Part shown: piece after piece, positions 45,301 through 52,594 of the stretch
Layout of the letters: every line of letters begins with the position of its first letter
Numbering within the stretch: the stretch's first letter is position 1
DNA from: Polyangiaceae bacterium
GTDB taxonomy: Bacteria > Myxococcota_A > Polyangia > Polyangiales > Polyangiaceae
DNA: 64,000 nt
Assembly: GCA_025936115.1 (NCBI GenBank)
Contig: JAICTZ010000005.1
Coordinates: 186,001 to 250,000 of the forward strand
Reading direction: 5' to 3'
The notes under the pieces: generated by a model
Database searches by the model: none
What the model saw: the letters and a program-made list of their open reading frames with translations, nothing else
Told to the model about the DNA's origin: nothing
Position numbers and translations under genes: made by a program

Positions 45301-47348
45301 GGCCTGTCTTGCGTGAGCGGATCGGCGTCGGATCTAATGTTTTGTACGTAGCTGTACTGAATCACGTTGCCGTCGAGGTCGCGCTCGCTCGCGATCGACC
45401 ACTCGAGCTCGCGCTTCGGCAGAACGGTCGACCGCAGCGCAGGCGGTGCGACCGTCGCGTTGCCACCACCGTACATCGCGACGGAGCCATCGCGCCGCTG
45501 CACCTCGAACGTCACGGAGGAGCTCAGGTCTCCCTGCTGCAGCACGCGAGTGAAGCTCGACTCCGCCTCCCAATACTCGCTGCCGTCGCCACCGGCACCG
45601 GAGACGAGCATCAGCCGCTGACCGTCGAGGCAGAGCGCGTCGCCGGCGGCAAAGTTCGGTATCGAAGCCACTTGATCGATCGCGACGTTCTTGTCGCAGT
45701 GCGCGATTTGAGAAACGCCGGCGAGGCCCCAGCCGATTCCGAAATGACCCAGCGTGCTGCGGCTGTTGTAGGAGAGCCCGAGCGAGGGCGTGAATCCGTC
45801 GCGGCCGGGGCTCACCCATAGCGGAATCTCGTAGCTCGCGGCGCCATCGGCGGTGACCGCGAACGTGCCGTCCGTCTTGCCCACCGTCAGCCCCGTCGCG
45901 ATCGTGTCCGTCGCAACGATTCCATACGCAGGATTGAAGCCGAGCGAAACCTGAGAGCCACCGGGTAGATCAGCGACGGGTCCGCGCGGCGTGTCGTGCG
46001 TCGGCAACGTCGGGCCGGCGAGATTCGCCGTGGCACTCAGCCGGCGAACGGTCCACGTGAGCGTACTGGTCGTCATCGGCACGACCAACGCGCCCGGATG
46101 ATCGCCGCTCAAGAACCATTCCGGCACCGCGACCGGCGGCGTGGACAAGAGCCCCGTCGTGTCCGACAGCGAATTGTCCGAGCCGTATGGAATATCGACG
46201 TTCTCGTTCGAAGTGTTCGTGTAGCTGAAGACGGCTTGAGTGACGCCACCGATGCTCGCGATGCCCTCGAAACGCGGGGTGACGAGGCAATCCGCCGCTC
46301 CCTGGCCGACGCAAGTGCCGGATTGGCAGCTGTCCGGCTGCGTGCAGGCGTTGCCGTCCGAGCAACTGGTTCCGTTCGGCGCGTTCGGCTGCGAGCACAC
46401 GCCGGTCACGCGGTCACAAGTCCCGGTGACGTGACAGACGTCCGCTGCGGCGCAGGCGATCGGATTGGTCCCCGTACACACTCCCGATTGGCACGTGTCC
46501 GTCTGCGTGCAAGCGTTGCCGTCGCTGCATGCAGTGCCGTTCGCCTTGGCGACCGGCGCCGGACACCCGCTCGTCGGAACGCACGCGCCGACCGTGTGGC
46601 AACTGTCGGTCGTGCACGTCACGTTCGAGGCCGGCTGGCACTGCCCCGCTTGGCACGTCTCCGCGGAGGTGCAGAGGTTCGAATCGTCGCAGGACGTACC
46701 GTTCGGACGTCCGGGGCACTCGCTCGGTTTTGCCGCGATGAAGCGCAAATTGTCCAAGCGATAGACGCCGGTCGTGGGCACGGGCACGTTGACGACGACG
46801 GTGATCCGCAAGTCGGAGTAGCCGGCGTTCACCAGCGAAGCGAGCGTGGAGTCGGCCACCGGAAACGTGAGCGTCGTCCAGGTATTGAGCGGCTTACCCG
46901 TCAGCTCGATCTGAGCCAAAAATGCGTTGCTGATATTGCGGGACGGGCAATTCAGGTAGATCTGCGCGGTCCCGTACCAGGACGGATTCGGCTGCTGCGC
47001 CGGCAGCATGATGTCGAACGCGAGCTTCTGCGCGACCGTGCTCGGCTTACCGAGCGCGGCGCTGGTGATCGGCGTGTTGCCGTTGCTGGAGGAGGGGTGA
47101 AGCTCGAGCGAAAAGCTTCCCTGGTCGTGAGTCGTGGAGCGAACGAGCGTGGCGCCCGTCGTCGTTGTCGACCAACCGCTCGGATCTTCGAAGCCGAGTA
47201 CGTCCGTCCCCGTGAGCGCCGCGCGGGCAACCCCGACTTGCTCGCTCGGATTAGCGCGATGACACCCGACAATGGCTGCAAGCAGCGAGAACAGCGCGAC
47301 CCGGCGAGCACGAACGGCCAGCGTGTGGCCGTACAGTTTAAGTTTCAA
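39360..47348 (-). CDS. Giant Rhs/SpvB-type lipoprotein with polymorphic C-terminus
   Basis: 2662 aa from a TTG at 47348 with AGGAG just upstream. Order of parts: lipoprotein signal ending AAIVGC (Cys 29); a carbohydrate-binding-like beta domain (about 45-205); a Cys-rich region (205-345) of CDDSNLCTSAETCQ-type units; an SpvB N-terminal domain (about 485-560, SLGLSYNSRSTLGHFGIGWG); about six FG-GAP/VCBS-like repeats with DxNGDGxxD calcium loops (830-1270); a TcdB middle region; YD/RHS repeats (about 1430-2280); the Rhs core (LLDDHLGSPVVI to RRFLSPDPV, about 2283-2384), then a 278-residue unique tail. Such proteins build a shell around a C-terminal toxin. The tail's activity was not recognised. 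It is surface-anchored by its lipid. Confidence 0.85.
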   Translation of the reverse strand: MKLKLYGHTLAVRARRVALFSLLAAIVGCHRANPSEQVGVARAALTGTDVLGFEDPSGWSTTTTGATLVRSTTHDQGSFSLELHPSSSNGNTPITSAALGKPSTVAQKLAFDIMLPAQQPNPSWYGTAQIYLNCPSRNISNAFLAQIELTGKPLNTWTTLTFPVADSTLASLVNAGYSDLRITVVVNVPVPTTGVYRLDNLRFIAAKPSECPGRPNGTSCDDSNLCTSAETCQAGQCQPASNVTCTTDSCHTVGACVPTSGCPAPVAKANGTACSDGNACTQTDTCQSGVCTGTNPIACAAADVCHVTGTCDRVTGVCSQPNAPNGTSCSDGNACTQPDSCQSGTCVGQGAADCLVTPRFEGIASIGGVTQAVFSYTNTSNENVDIPYGSDNSLSDTTGLLSTPPVAVPEWFLSGDHPGALVVPMTTSTLTWTVRRLSATANLAGPTLPTHDTPRGPVADLPGGSQVSLGFNPAYGIVATDTIATGLTVGKTDGTFAVTADGAASYEIPLWVSPGRDGFTPSLGLSYNSRSTLGHFGIGWGLAGVSQIAHCDKNVAIDQVASIPNFAAGDALCLDGQRLMLVSGAGGDGSEYWEAESSFTRVLQQGDLSSSVTFEVQRRDGSVAMYGGGNATVAPPALRSTVLPKRELEWSIASERDLDGNVIQYSYVQNIRSDADPLTQDRPEYLLNRIDYVFSGASQTTPTRSVVFAYEALAKPLHRLQWQVPMPLRSRVKTIQVIGPNPTTPSVLREYRLGYTTGALSGRDVLASVTECEGPNGVCKRPTKFYYSDDSSPQYELHPGSFPEISYDVNPWCCYDGTGSCCNQNTSQRTDATVVDLNGDGLDDVIYAFTKYTYHSPELGMDLPGTSYFLCRLSDGHGLGPEIDLSSKLVANATLPIYVADLNGDGKTDVLAALGSGPSNGPAGYYAFYSTTARTTPAGGVSPDVQFAQSAQPLLVVQPNANDSSGSGVFKSHPYFADMDGDGLVDVLQGTTSLDPHSSQRQWLPIDWHVFHGRTDGSLGTAIPGLTAHDGFLEAPNQFPHETVITERLEQRAGMQFLIPTKATLIVDGDDRSGINQLSALSLDFGGSTSVRDPSLADEAFLAPLTLDLNGDGLPEVVKVSSNANAVLCTGTPHCVEDGYTHFVSFLRNIGGQFLTEQDAGVETHWADAGVRAWRMDYNQDGAEDLVLLGEFRDNAVKDDFGARKVAVFESSQVRLNPPHPVYSGGTSSSNRVGSMWHEDATNYVASVGPVSPYPGGHLHVATPLDVNGDGLTDMVVGPNVYVRQGGRVDLLTGVVDGVGHDILVKYRSLGDHDPIDAKNEIPSSKQIPFYSRTEECSYPLYGTDKGVWAVGEVDIDDGTLSRDEDPANCGACGRSESGSYNRFLYGYENGRVSLTDGDWLGFTKRTILDVTRGMTTVTTYDTTAKVGSDFFWGRFRPSSEEVTIDLPAHDVSVHANEAVRYRKITNFDYTLTFPLDFRSDIVAILPGHVAIDESDTGASIRPIRHIERTFLYDDYGNVKTATDAYENGEVVVRETQYDNRTSGPQWLLGLPTHVTETSTPTNGDAPVTRTTDYTYDTGGQLATETIEPDGDDSLFLKTVLERDAFGNVTATTTNDNRGATRRTEYTYDSDGVYRVRERNALGHVSQTVYHSGYGLPVFSTDPNGAVETQSYDRFGRLKAKEHSDGSFESVTYARGPTVSTTTSDNHFSSIIFDRIDRVVQQQTRTFDGRLASATKSYSRLGQLVSSTLPAFPGEQPRSTFTFGYDVRDRMTMKRVTDNQNVVVADSFGFYDGRDKLWVDAIVSTEEGVVRPVHLVTLDDHDRPIQAVDYKDSSESAGVATTYTYGAFGVPRNVQSLSPTGPALELRYDQRGRMSSRSDLDSGTTRFEFDAWGEEVSRSDAKLQTTTSDRDALGRIFAEHSPIGESSFEWDSAPFGVGRLASSSSEDGAGDTEIGRVYDVAGRVTRESYLVHGEPFVLDYAFNQSGPEVGKLATVSYPVIPGRTDRVAVETRYASTNGEVAALAAPGSATPYFQVVSQDASSRITEELFGSDLQRTRGYDPLFGGLATAHAVRQGTVLQDLNVAYDYRGNVMSRVDTAPGLGSLGVAETFDYDALARLRHWTSNTGVFTVEYQYDDIGNLTQRQVTLRGAAGIAEVYGYAERGAGPHQLTTAPWGTYQYDPNGDQTVAPGRTAVFAPFHLPLSVTTASQSDHFEYDALHQRTFKSSSGSATTYAGSDYERRRDAQGTHHVIHLRLGGRELAALQVDESAPNAAPAATYLLDDHLGSPVVILDPAGNVTRPRYEPFGQRLADGDNPSSGNSGNAAVHFGITGHEYDDDIGLINMRGRLYDPRIRRFLSPDPVVDDPLSSQAFNRYSYVSNNPLSRTDPTGFTANANGGASVNYQFSQSDNPGQTETGDPNAVPVSPGASDDFAATRCVVEDRKARKITCDDAVINVNKSKQTSQTSASQTAKANPSPAPAAKGTPPSSTYRGAMDGHSGQGVDGAGGANGGGVNLRSVVNDVKDTASTADDVSAGGKTLSDLHIMLGKQRLDRSMRNQQITNGFKWKGRFNVLGVASWIADAANVAVMFDPESTTEQKAEAFGNLMGDGFGKMAEPALGPAGSKAVEKSVGAGAQWWMNMQLKAAPGLCINCGADSSLFLWGN

Positions 47349-47691
47349 GCGAATCTCCTAAGTATCCGTAGATGTCGGGCATGCCTGACCACACCGCAGG
47401 GTTATCGCGACTATCACGAGCGTCGCTGCAGCAAGGACGGCGGAGCTCGACCCTGAGCAAAGGCCATGCCGTAGCTCGAGGACGCGCACGGCGGCCCTGA
47501 CGGAGACGACGGCGCAGCTCGCGCCAAATCTTGGCGCACGATGAGCCACGTCGTGGCGCGAATTGCGCCGACGCTTCGTGCGCGCAAGATCACCCGGGAG
47601 GCGCCGCGCGCGTTTCGACCGCTTCCTGCACCGTCCTGCGCGCTCGCGCAGTCCTGACAGTCAAGAGGTTAGGCTTCGAACGCTCCGCCGA
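47349..47691. other. Gene-free stretch upstream of the Rhs gene
   Basis: About 340 bases between the Rhs start and the 3' end of the next lipoprotein gene, same strand. No coding frame is convincing. It contains the inverted repeats at 47521-47570, listed separately. Confidence 0.5.
47521..47537. promoter_or_regulatory. Perfect inverted repeat upstream of Rhs gene
   Basis: GCGCCAA, spacer ATC, TTGGCGC. A second, shorter dyad (GGCGC, GAATT, GCGCC) starts about 20 bases further on, close to 47554. Both lie 170-220 bases upstream of the Rhs start codon and could be operators or an RNA hairpin. Confidence 0.35.
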
Positions 47692-49377
47692 TCAGCGAAC
47701 CTGCTCGAGGGTACAATACTGCTCGTTGTTGCGGATGGTGAGCACGTAGCCCGCGGGACAGCTGCCATCCGTGGGCGGCGGCGTGCAGCTAGTCGTCCCC
47801 GCGGCGGTGACGTAGGTCTTCCAGTCTGGGGGGCAGTCACCACTACCGGAACCACCGGAACCACCGGAACCACCGGAACCACCGGAGCCAGTCGGAGGAG
47901 GCGTGAAGCAACAACCGGCCGAGCACAGATCTCCCTCCGTGCAGTCGTCGTCGGTACTGCAGGGCAGGACATCCGCCGGGCACGCATTGCCCGCACAGAA
48001 GGTCACGCACGCCTCTCCCGCATCGCCGCCGATCTTGTTCTGGTCACCGTCGTGGACCATCACCTGGAAGCGGTAGTTGTGGCCGACTTCCAGTCGAATG
48101 TCCCAGCGCACCTCGGTGCCGAAGGCTTCGGCCTTGGTGATCGCGCCGGCGGGGGCCGTGTGCCCGTTGCCGTAGTTCTGATTGTTCTTGGCTGGATCCG
48201 CGTCTGGGGTGATGGACGCACCGCTTGCGTCCACGGTTCGGACCGCGCCCTTCCAGGTTCCGGCGATATAGGTCGGATTCACCGGCGCGCCGCCCCATTG
48301 CCAGTCGCCGGCGACGGATTCGGGGTGCTCCGTGATGTCAGTGATGAACATCGCAGGCCACATGGGACGTCCCACCGGATCCACGCCCGCGAGCTGCCCG
48401 AGGATCAGATTGGTACCCGTCTGGGGCGAATCGACGACGTCCGGGCTCATCGCGAGCGGTGAAACAGGGAACGACTGGGAGACCCCGTCGATGACGGCCT
48501 CGTGAACACCGAGCGTCATCGCGTGTTCGTCGTTGTAAAAGAGCTGGACGCTCGCAAAGGGGTATCCCCCCGAGGGGACTATCGCGGCGAGGACGCTGCT
48601 CTCGTTGAAGAGGATGCCCGTGAGCGGATTGCTGCTCGCAAACGGGTACCCGCATTCGCTGATGATGGTGCCGACCACCCCGGGCTGGCAGGCTGTTGCC
48701 GGCTCGCCGCTGCTGCCGCCTGTACCCATCTGAACGCTTCCCGAATCGCAGCTCCCGGTCTTGGCGTTGCAGCACATGCCGTCCGTGCAGGTAAGCCCGG
48801 GCTTGCACTTGTTCATGGGCTGGCACGAACACCCGAGCGATCCCGCCAGACACTCAGTCGTGTCGACGGTGCCCGAGGCACCTGCAGGGATCACACAGGC
48901 TCCGGATTCGCAGACGCCGCTAGCGCAATCGGGCCCAGTCTCGCAGGAGGTGTTCGGCAGCGGCACCGACGGCATGCACAGCCCGCCGCTGCACTGCCCG
49001 CTCTGGCAATCGCTCGGCTGCGTGCAGGACGAGCCTGCCGGCGAGCCCGGAATCCCACCGGAGTTTGCGCCAGCGGCATCTTCGGCGCCGCTCGCTCCGG
49101 CGGCGGACGAACCCCCCGTGGACGTCGAGCCGCCAACCGATAGCGAACCACCAGTCGACATCGAGCTCTTCCCACCGCTCGAGCCACCCACACCGCCGCT
49201 CGAGCTCTGACATACGCCCGACACGCACGGCTTGCCCGCGCAGTCTTGCGACGTGGTGCAGCGACCGCCCGGCGAGCCGTTGCTGCTGTGCTCGCTCGAG
49301 CTGCAGGCGACGCCCATCGCTCCGACGAGGAGAAACCCGAAGAGCCCCGCATATGCGCCACGCCGCCGATCAAACAT
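47692..49377 (-). CDS. Cys-rich lipoprotein with beta-sandwich domain, function unknown
   Basis: 561 aa from ATG 49377, with GAGG upstream; signal peptide ends GAMGVAC. The first 200 residues alternate Gly/Ser linkers with Cys pairs (CTTSQDCAGKPCVSGVC, CQSGQCSGGLC), like secreted myxobacterial proteins. Residues about 230-420 form a beta-rich domain (YPFASVQLFYNDEHAMTLGV, WDIRLEVGHNYRFQVMVHDG). More Cys pairs and a GGSGG linker follow near the C-terminus. No enzyme motif. It is the only gene between the Rhs gene and the TetR cluster. Confidence 0.68.
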   Translation of the reverse strand: MFDRRRGAYAGLFGFLLVGAMGVACSSSEHSSNGSPGGRCTTSQDCAGKPCVSGVCQSSSGGVGGSSGGKSSMSTGGSLSVGGSTSTGGSSAAGASGAEDAAGANSGGIPGSPAGSSCTQPSDCQSGQCSGGLCMPSVPLPNTSCETGPDCASGVCESGACVIPAGASGTVDTTECLAGSLGCSCQPMNKCKPGLTCTDGMCCNAKTGSCDSGSVQMGTGGSSGEPATACQPGVVGTIISECGYPFASSNPLTGILFNESSVLAAIVPSGGYPFASVQLFYNDEHAMTLGVHEAVIDGVSQSFPVSPLAMSPDVVDSPQTGTNLILGQLAGVDPVGRPMWPAMFITDITEHPESVAGDWQWGGAPVNPTYIAGTWKGAVRTVDASGASITPDADPAKNNQNYGNGHTAPAGAITKAEAFGTEVRWDIRLEVGHNYRFQVMVHDGDQNKIGGDAGEACVTFCAGNACPADVLPCSTDDDCTEGDLCSAGCCFTPPPTGSGGSGGSGGSGGSGSGDCPPDWKTYVTAAGTTSCTPPPTDGSCPAGYVLTIRNNEQYCTLEQVR

Positions 49378-49538
49378 GTGATGCCTCCGAGTAATCGCTG
49401 GATGCGCGAGTGCACCGAGCTCCAGCTCCTCCAAGCTATCAGCTGTCCCGTCGAAGCGCACCCGTCCGAACGCGAATCGGGAGTCCACTCGACTACATCA
49501 CCGCACACGCAGTCTACGGTGAGGTGAGGCGGCAATAC

Positions 49539-49567
49539 TTGACCCGTGGGTACAAAACGGTTATTTC
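49539..49567 (+). promoter_or_regulatory. Promoter of the tetR gene
   Basis: TTGACC (49539-49544), 17 bases, TATTTC (49562-49567), ten bases before the TetR ATG. The spacer contains GGTACAAAA, the same half-site as in the SnoaL operator, so this promoter is probably self-repressed. Confidence 0.5.
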
Positions 49568-49578
49568 CGTTGCTCGCA

Positions 49579-50157
49579 ATGGGACGGCCTAGACTTTTCG
49601 ACCTGGACGCTGCGGTCGGGAGCGCGCTCGAGGTCTTTTGGAAGCACGGGTACGCTGCGACGACGCCGGCCGAGTTGCTCGCAGCCATCGGAGTCGGGAA
49701 GGGCAGCTTCTACAACGCCTTCGAAAGCAAGCACGCGGTGTTCGAGCGAGCGCTCGAGCGCTACGGCGACGACCGCGTCACTGGATTGGCCCGCGCTCTC
49801 TCCGGGACGGGGTCGGTGCGCCAGCGCGTCAAACGCTACTTCGAACGCCTCGCAGCTCCCGAGAACGCGGCCTTGCTGCGCCGCGGCTGCTTTGCCGCCA
49901 ACACGGCCGGGGAGCTCGGCGGCCGGGACCCCGTGGCAACCAAGCTCGTCCGTGAGACGTTCGGGCGTATGGAGCGCGTGTTCGAAGCGACGTTTACGGA
50001 AGCTCAGGAGCGCGGCGAGTTGGCTCGCTCGCTCGACCCGAAGGCCTTCGCGACCCTCCTGCTCGCGGCGCTCGTCGGCATCACGGTAATAGCGCGAGTC
50101 GACGAACCGGCGACGCGCGCCAAACGGATCGCCCAAGCTTTCGCTGCGCTGCTCTAA
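49579..50157 (+). CDS. TetR-family regulator
   Basis: 192 aa from ATG 49579. MGRPRLFDLDAAVGSALEVF opens a TetR domain with GYAATTPAELLAAIGVGKGS and FYNAFESKHAVF as the helix-turn-helix. The C-terminal ligand domain contains GCFAANTAGELGGRDP, common in regulators of oxidoreductase genes. Its own promoter and the following SnoaL gene share a half-site, so it most likely represses itself and the SnoaL/monooxygenase genes until an aromatic or similar ligand binds. Confidence 0.85.
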   Translation: MGRPRLFDLDAAVGSALEVFWKHGYAATTPAELLAAIGVGKGSFYNAFESKHAVFERALERYGDDRVTGLARALSGTGSVRQRVKRYFERLAAPENAALLRRGCFAANTAGELGGRDPVATKLVRETFGRMERVFEATFTEAQERGELARSLDPKAFATLLLAALVGITVIARVDEPATRAKRIAQAFAALL

Positions 50158-50192
50158 CCTAGACATGTCCGAGCGCGCCGTTCGCGCGCTCG

Positions 50193-50216
50193 ATTTTGAA
50201 CCCAAAGGTACAAAAT
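50193..50216. promoter_or_regulatory. 24-bp palindromic TetR operator upstream of SnoaL gene
   Basis: Left half ATTTTGAACC (50193-50202), spacer CAAA, right half GGTACAAAAT (50207-50216). The halves pair at nine of ten positions. The right half recurs as GGTACAAAAC at the tetR promoter, and a similar GGTCCTAAAAT lies near 50692 before the monooxygenase gene. Best candidate operator in the window. Confidence 0.6.
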
Positions 50217-50226
50217 GGAGGTTCCG

Positions 50227-50685
50227 ATGCCGAGAGACAATCTAATGACCACGACGCTGCGCGAAGTCTGGGAGCACCTCGTTTCCCATCAGGTCACGCG
50301 AGACCTCGACGGCTGGCTGAGCTGCTTCGCCGTTGACGGCGTCATGGAATGGCCGTTCCCGATCAAGGGAGTACCGGCGCGCTTGGACGGGACAGAGGCC
50401 ATTCGGGCCGCGGTGGCCCCGGTCTGGGAACGAGCGCGGAAGACAAACCGACGCATCTTGGGTCACGACCACGTCGTTTTCCACGAGACGACGGACCCCG
50501 AGGTCATCATCGTCGAGTTCGACATGCTCGGCGAATCGGCGCGTGGGCCTTTCCGACTGGCGACTGTCTACCTGCTGCGCATCCGCCACGGACGCGTGGT
50601 TCTGTTGCGCGAATTCGTCGATACGGCTGCGTTGAGTGAGCTGTTTCAGGCGGGCGCGACTCCTCCTGCTTTGCGATCGTCGTGA
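50227..50685 (+). CDS. SnoaL-like / nuclear transport factor 2-like protein
   Basis: 152 aa. GGAGG (50217-50221) supports ATG 50227 rather than the ATG at 50215, which lies inside the operator. LREVWEHLVSHQVTRDLDGW and LSCFAVDGVMEWPF are typical of the SnoaL-like fold; the rest is strand-rich with VYLLRIRHGRVVLLREFVD. Such proteins act as small polyketide or steroid cyclases, isomerases or hydrolases. Lies between the TetR and FAD monooxygenase genes and likely acts in the same pathway. Confidence 0.78.
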   Translation: MPRDNLMTTTLREVWEHLVSHQVTRDLDGWLSCFAVDGVMEWPFPIKGVPARLDGTEAIRAAVAPVWERARKTNRRILGHDHVVFHETTDPEVIIVEFDMLGESARGPFRLATVYLLRIRHGRVVLLREFVDTAALSELFQAGATPPALRSS

Positions 50686-50739
50686 GAACGGTCCTAAAAT
50701 GGGCGCTTGCGTCAGCATCCGAGACGCTGGAGCGACCCT

Positions 50740-52416
50740 TTGCAGAACGAGCACGATTTACCAGCTCGCCCGATCGACGTGCTGATTGTCGGGGCGGGTC
50801 CGACCGGGCTCACACTCGCTGCGCAACTGAAGGCGTTTGGTGTCGATTTCCGCCTGATTGATCGCACGTCAGAGCGAGCGCACGAGTCGCGCGCTTTGGC
50901 CGTCCAAGCGCGGACGCTGGAGATCTTGCAGCGGCTGGGGCTCGGCGAGGCACTGGTTGGCCAGGGAAACTCGAGCACGAGCCTCGCGTTGCACTTCGAG
51001 GCGCGGCGGGTCGTAAAGGTACAGCTCGGCGGCTTTGCCGCGAGCGACACGAGGTTTCCGTTCATCCTGTTCGTGTCGCAGGCGGAGACGGAAGCGCTGC
51101 TCGGAGAGCACCTTGGTCGGAAGGGCGCGACGGTCGAGCGAGGCGTCGAGTTGCTCACGTCAAGGCTCGAGGACAAGGTCGTTCATTGTGTTTTACGGCA
51201 CGCTGACGGCCGCCAGGAGGCGGTGGACGCGCGTTACCTGGTTGGGTGCGATGGTGCTCACAGCGAAGTCAGGAAACAGTCAGGTATCGCGTTCGAAGGT
51301 GATGCGTATCTACAGGACTTTATGCTCGGGGATGTCGACGCCGATGGGCCTATCGAAGCCGATGTGCTCCATTCCTTCGCGGCGAACGGCTATGTTGCCA
51401 TGCTTTTTCCGCTGCGTTCGCCGGCGACTTGGCGGGTAATCGCAATCGGGCCGAGAGCGGGCCGCGCCGATCCGAATGAGTCGCATCGGAAAGAAGAACC
51501 GCTCACGCGGGGTGAGCTTGGGCTTGGCGAGCTTCAGCTTGCGGTCGACGGTGCTACGAGCCGTACCGTTCGGCTACGTGACCCCGTGTGGCTGACACAC
51601 TTCCGGCTGCACCACCGGCAGGCGCGGACGTACCGGATGGGCCGCGTATTCCTCGCCGGGGATGCCGCGCACATTCATAGCCCCGTCGCCGCCCAGGGCA
51701 TGAACACCGGCATGCAAGACGCTTGGAACCTTGGCTGGAAGCTTGCCCTGGTGGCGCTCGAGCGCGCCGACCAAAAGTTGCTCGACACGTACGAAGCGGA
51801 ACGCTGGCCCGTCGGTCGCAACTTGCTGCGTTACACCGATCGCCTCTTCAGCGTGTTCACACGGGTCATGTCGGCTAACGCCGTGGCCGCCTGGTTTCGG
51901 CGCACGGTCGTCGCGCGGGTGCTACCGCTGGTTTTTCGCTCGGCACGACTGCGCGGGTGGGCCTTCAGATTCGTCTCCGAGCTCGCCATTTCGTATCGAC
52001 GCAGCTCCGGCGTAATGGAGGGACGGCCGAGACTGCGGCGGGGACCCCGTGCCGGGGATCGCTTGCCAGATGCCGACGTTGAGCTCGATGGGCAGCGGGC
52101 GCATCTACAAGAGGCGCTATCGCCGACAGCATTCACGCTGCTGTTGTGCGGACGCTTCGAGGACTGGCACAGCGTCGCCATCGCGAGATTGGCTAACGAC
52201 TATGCTGGCCTGCTCGAGATCCGCCACCTGAGCCGGGAGCGTCGCGCAAGCGCACTACTAGACGAGGGCAACGCCCTTGCCCGTCTCGGTCTGAGTACGC
52301 CTGGCGACACAGCTCAATACTTGGTGCGCCCGGACGGCTACATCGCCTTCCGCTGCGCCGGCTGCAATCTCGCCGCGGTGGAGCGATTCGTCGCCATTTG
52401 GCATCACCACGTCTAG
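50740..52416 (+). CDS. FAD-dependent aromatic-ring monooxygenase (PheA/TfdB type)
   Basis: 558 aa from a TTG at 50740 (GGAG at 50729-50732). DVLIVGAGPTGLTLAAQL is the FAD-binding Rossmann motif, YLVGCDGAHSEVRKQSGI the DG motif, and GRVFLAGDAAHIHSPVAAQG the GD motif: a complete class A flavoprotein hydroxylase. The C-terminal thioredoxin-like domain follows, as in phenol hydroxylases and polyketide oxygenases. NADPH-dependent hydroxylation of an aromatic ring is likely. Preceded by the SnoaL gene; both look to be under the TetR operator. Confidence 0.85.
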   Translation: MQNEHDLPARPIDVLIVGAGPTGLTLAAQLKAFGVDFRLIDRTSERAHESRALAVQARTLEILQRLGLGEALVGQGNSSTSLALHFEARRVVKVQLGGFAASDTRFPFILFVSQAETEALLGEHLGRKGATVERGVELLTSRLEDKVVHCVLRHADGRQEAVDARYLVGCDGAHSEVRKQSGIAFEGDAYLQDFMLGDVDADGPIEADVLHSFAANGYVAMLFPLRSPATWRVIAIGPRAGRADPNESHRKEEPLTRGELGLGELQLAVDGATSRTVRLRDPVWLTHFRLHHRQARTYRMGRVFLAGDAAHIHSPVAAQGMNTGMQDAWNLGWKLALVALERADQKLLDTYEAERWPVGRNLLRYTDRLFSVFTRVMSANAVAAWFRRTVVARVLPLVFRSARLRGWAFRFVSELAISYRRSSGVMEGRPRLRRGPRAGDRLPDADVELDGQRAHLQEALSPTAFTLLLCGRFEDWHSVAIARLANDYAGLLEIRHLSRERRASALLDEGNALARLGLSTPGDTAQYLVRPDGYIAFRCAGCNLAAVERFVAIWHHHV

Positions 52417-52527
52417 CGGACGAGGTGCCGGGCCATGGTCGAGGATGAGGCGTCCTTCTCCGCACCATTTCGAACACCATCACACCCGGCGGCCTCTGTG
52501 CGCGTGTGAGCGGCACAGTCGCATTTT

Positions 52528-52538
52528 GACGTAACGTC
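52528..52538. promoter_or_regulatory. Palindrome before the copper protein gene
   Basis: GACGT, A, ACGTC: a perfect 11-bp dyad, overlapping a TTGACG -35-like sequence, 56 bases before the copper protein ATG. Possible operator. Confidence 0.35.
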
Positions 52539-52594
52539 CTCCAAGGCACGCCGCTTGCTCGATGCGACGCATTCACCAGCGAGGAGATGCTCCG

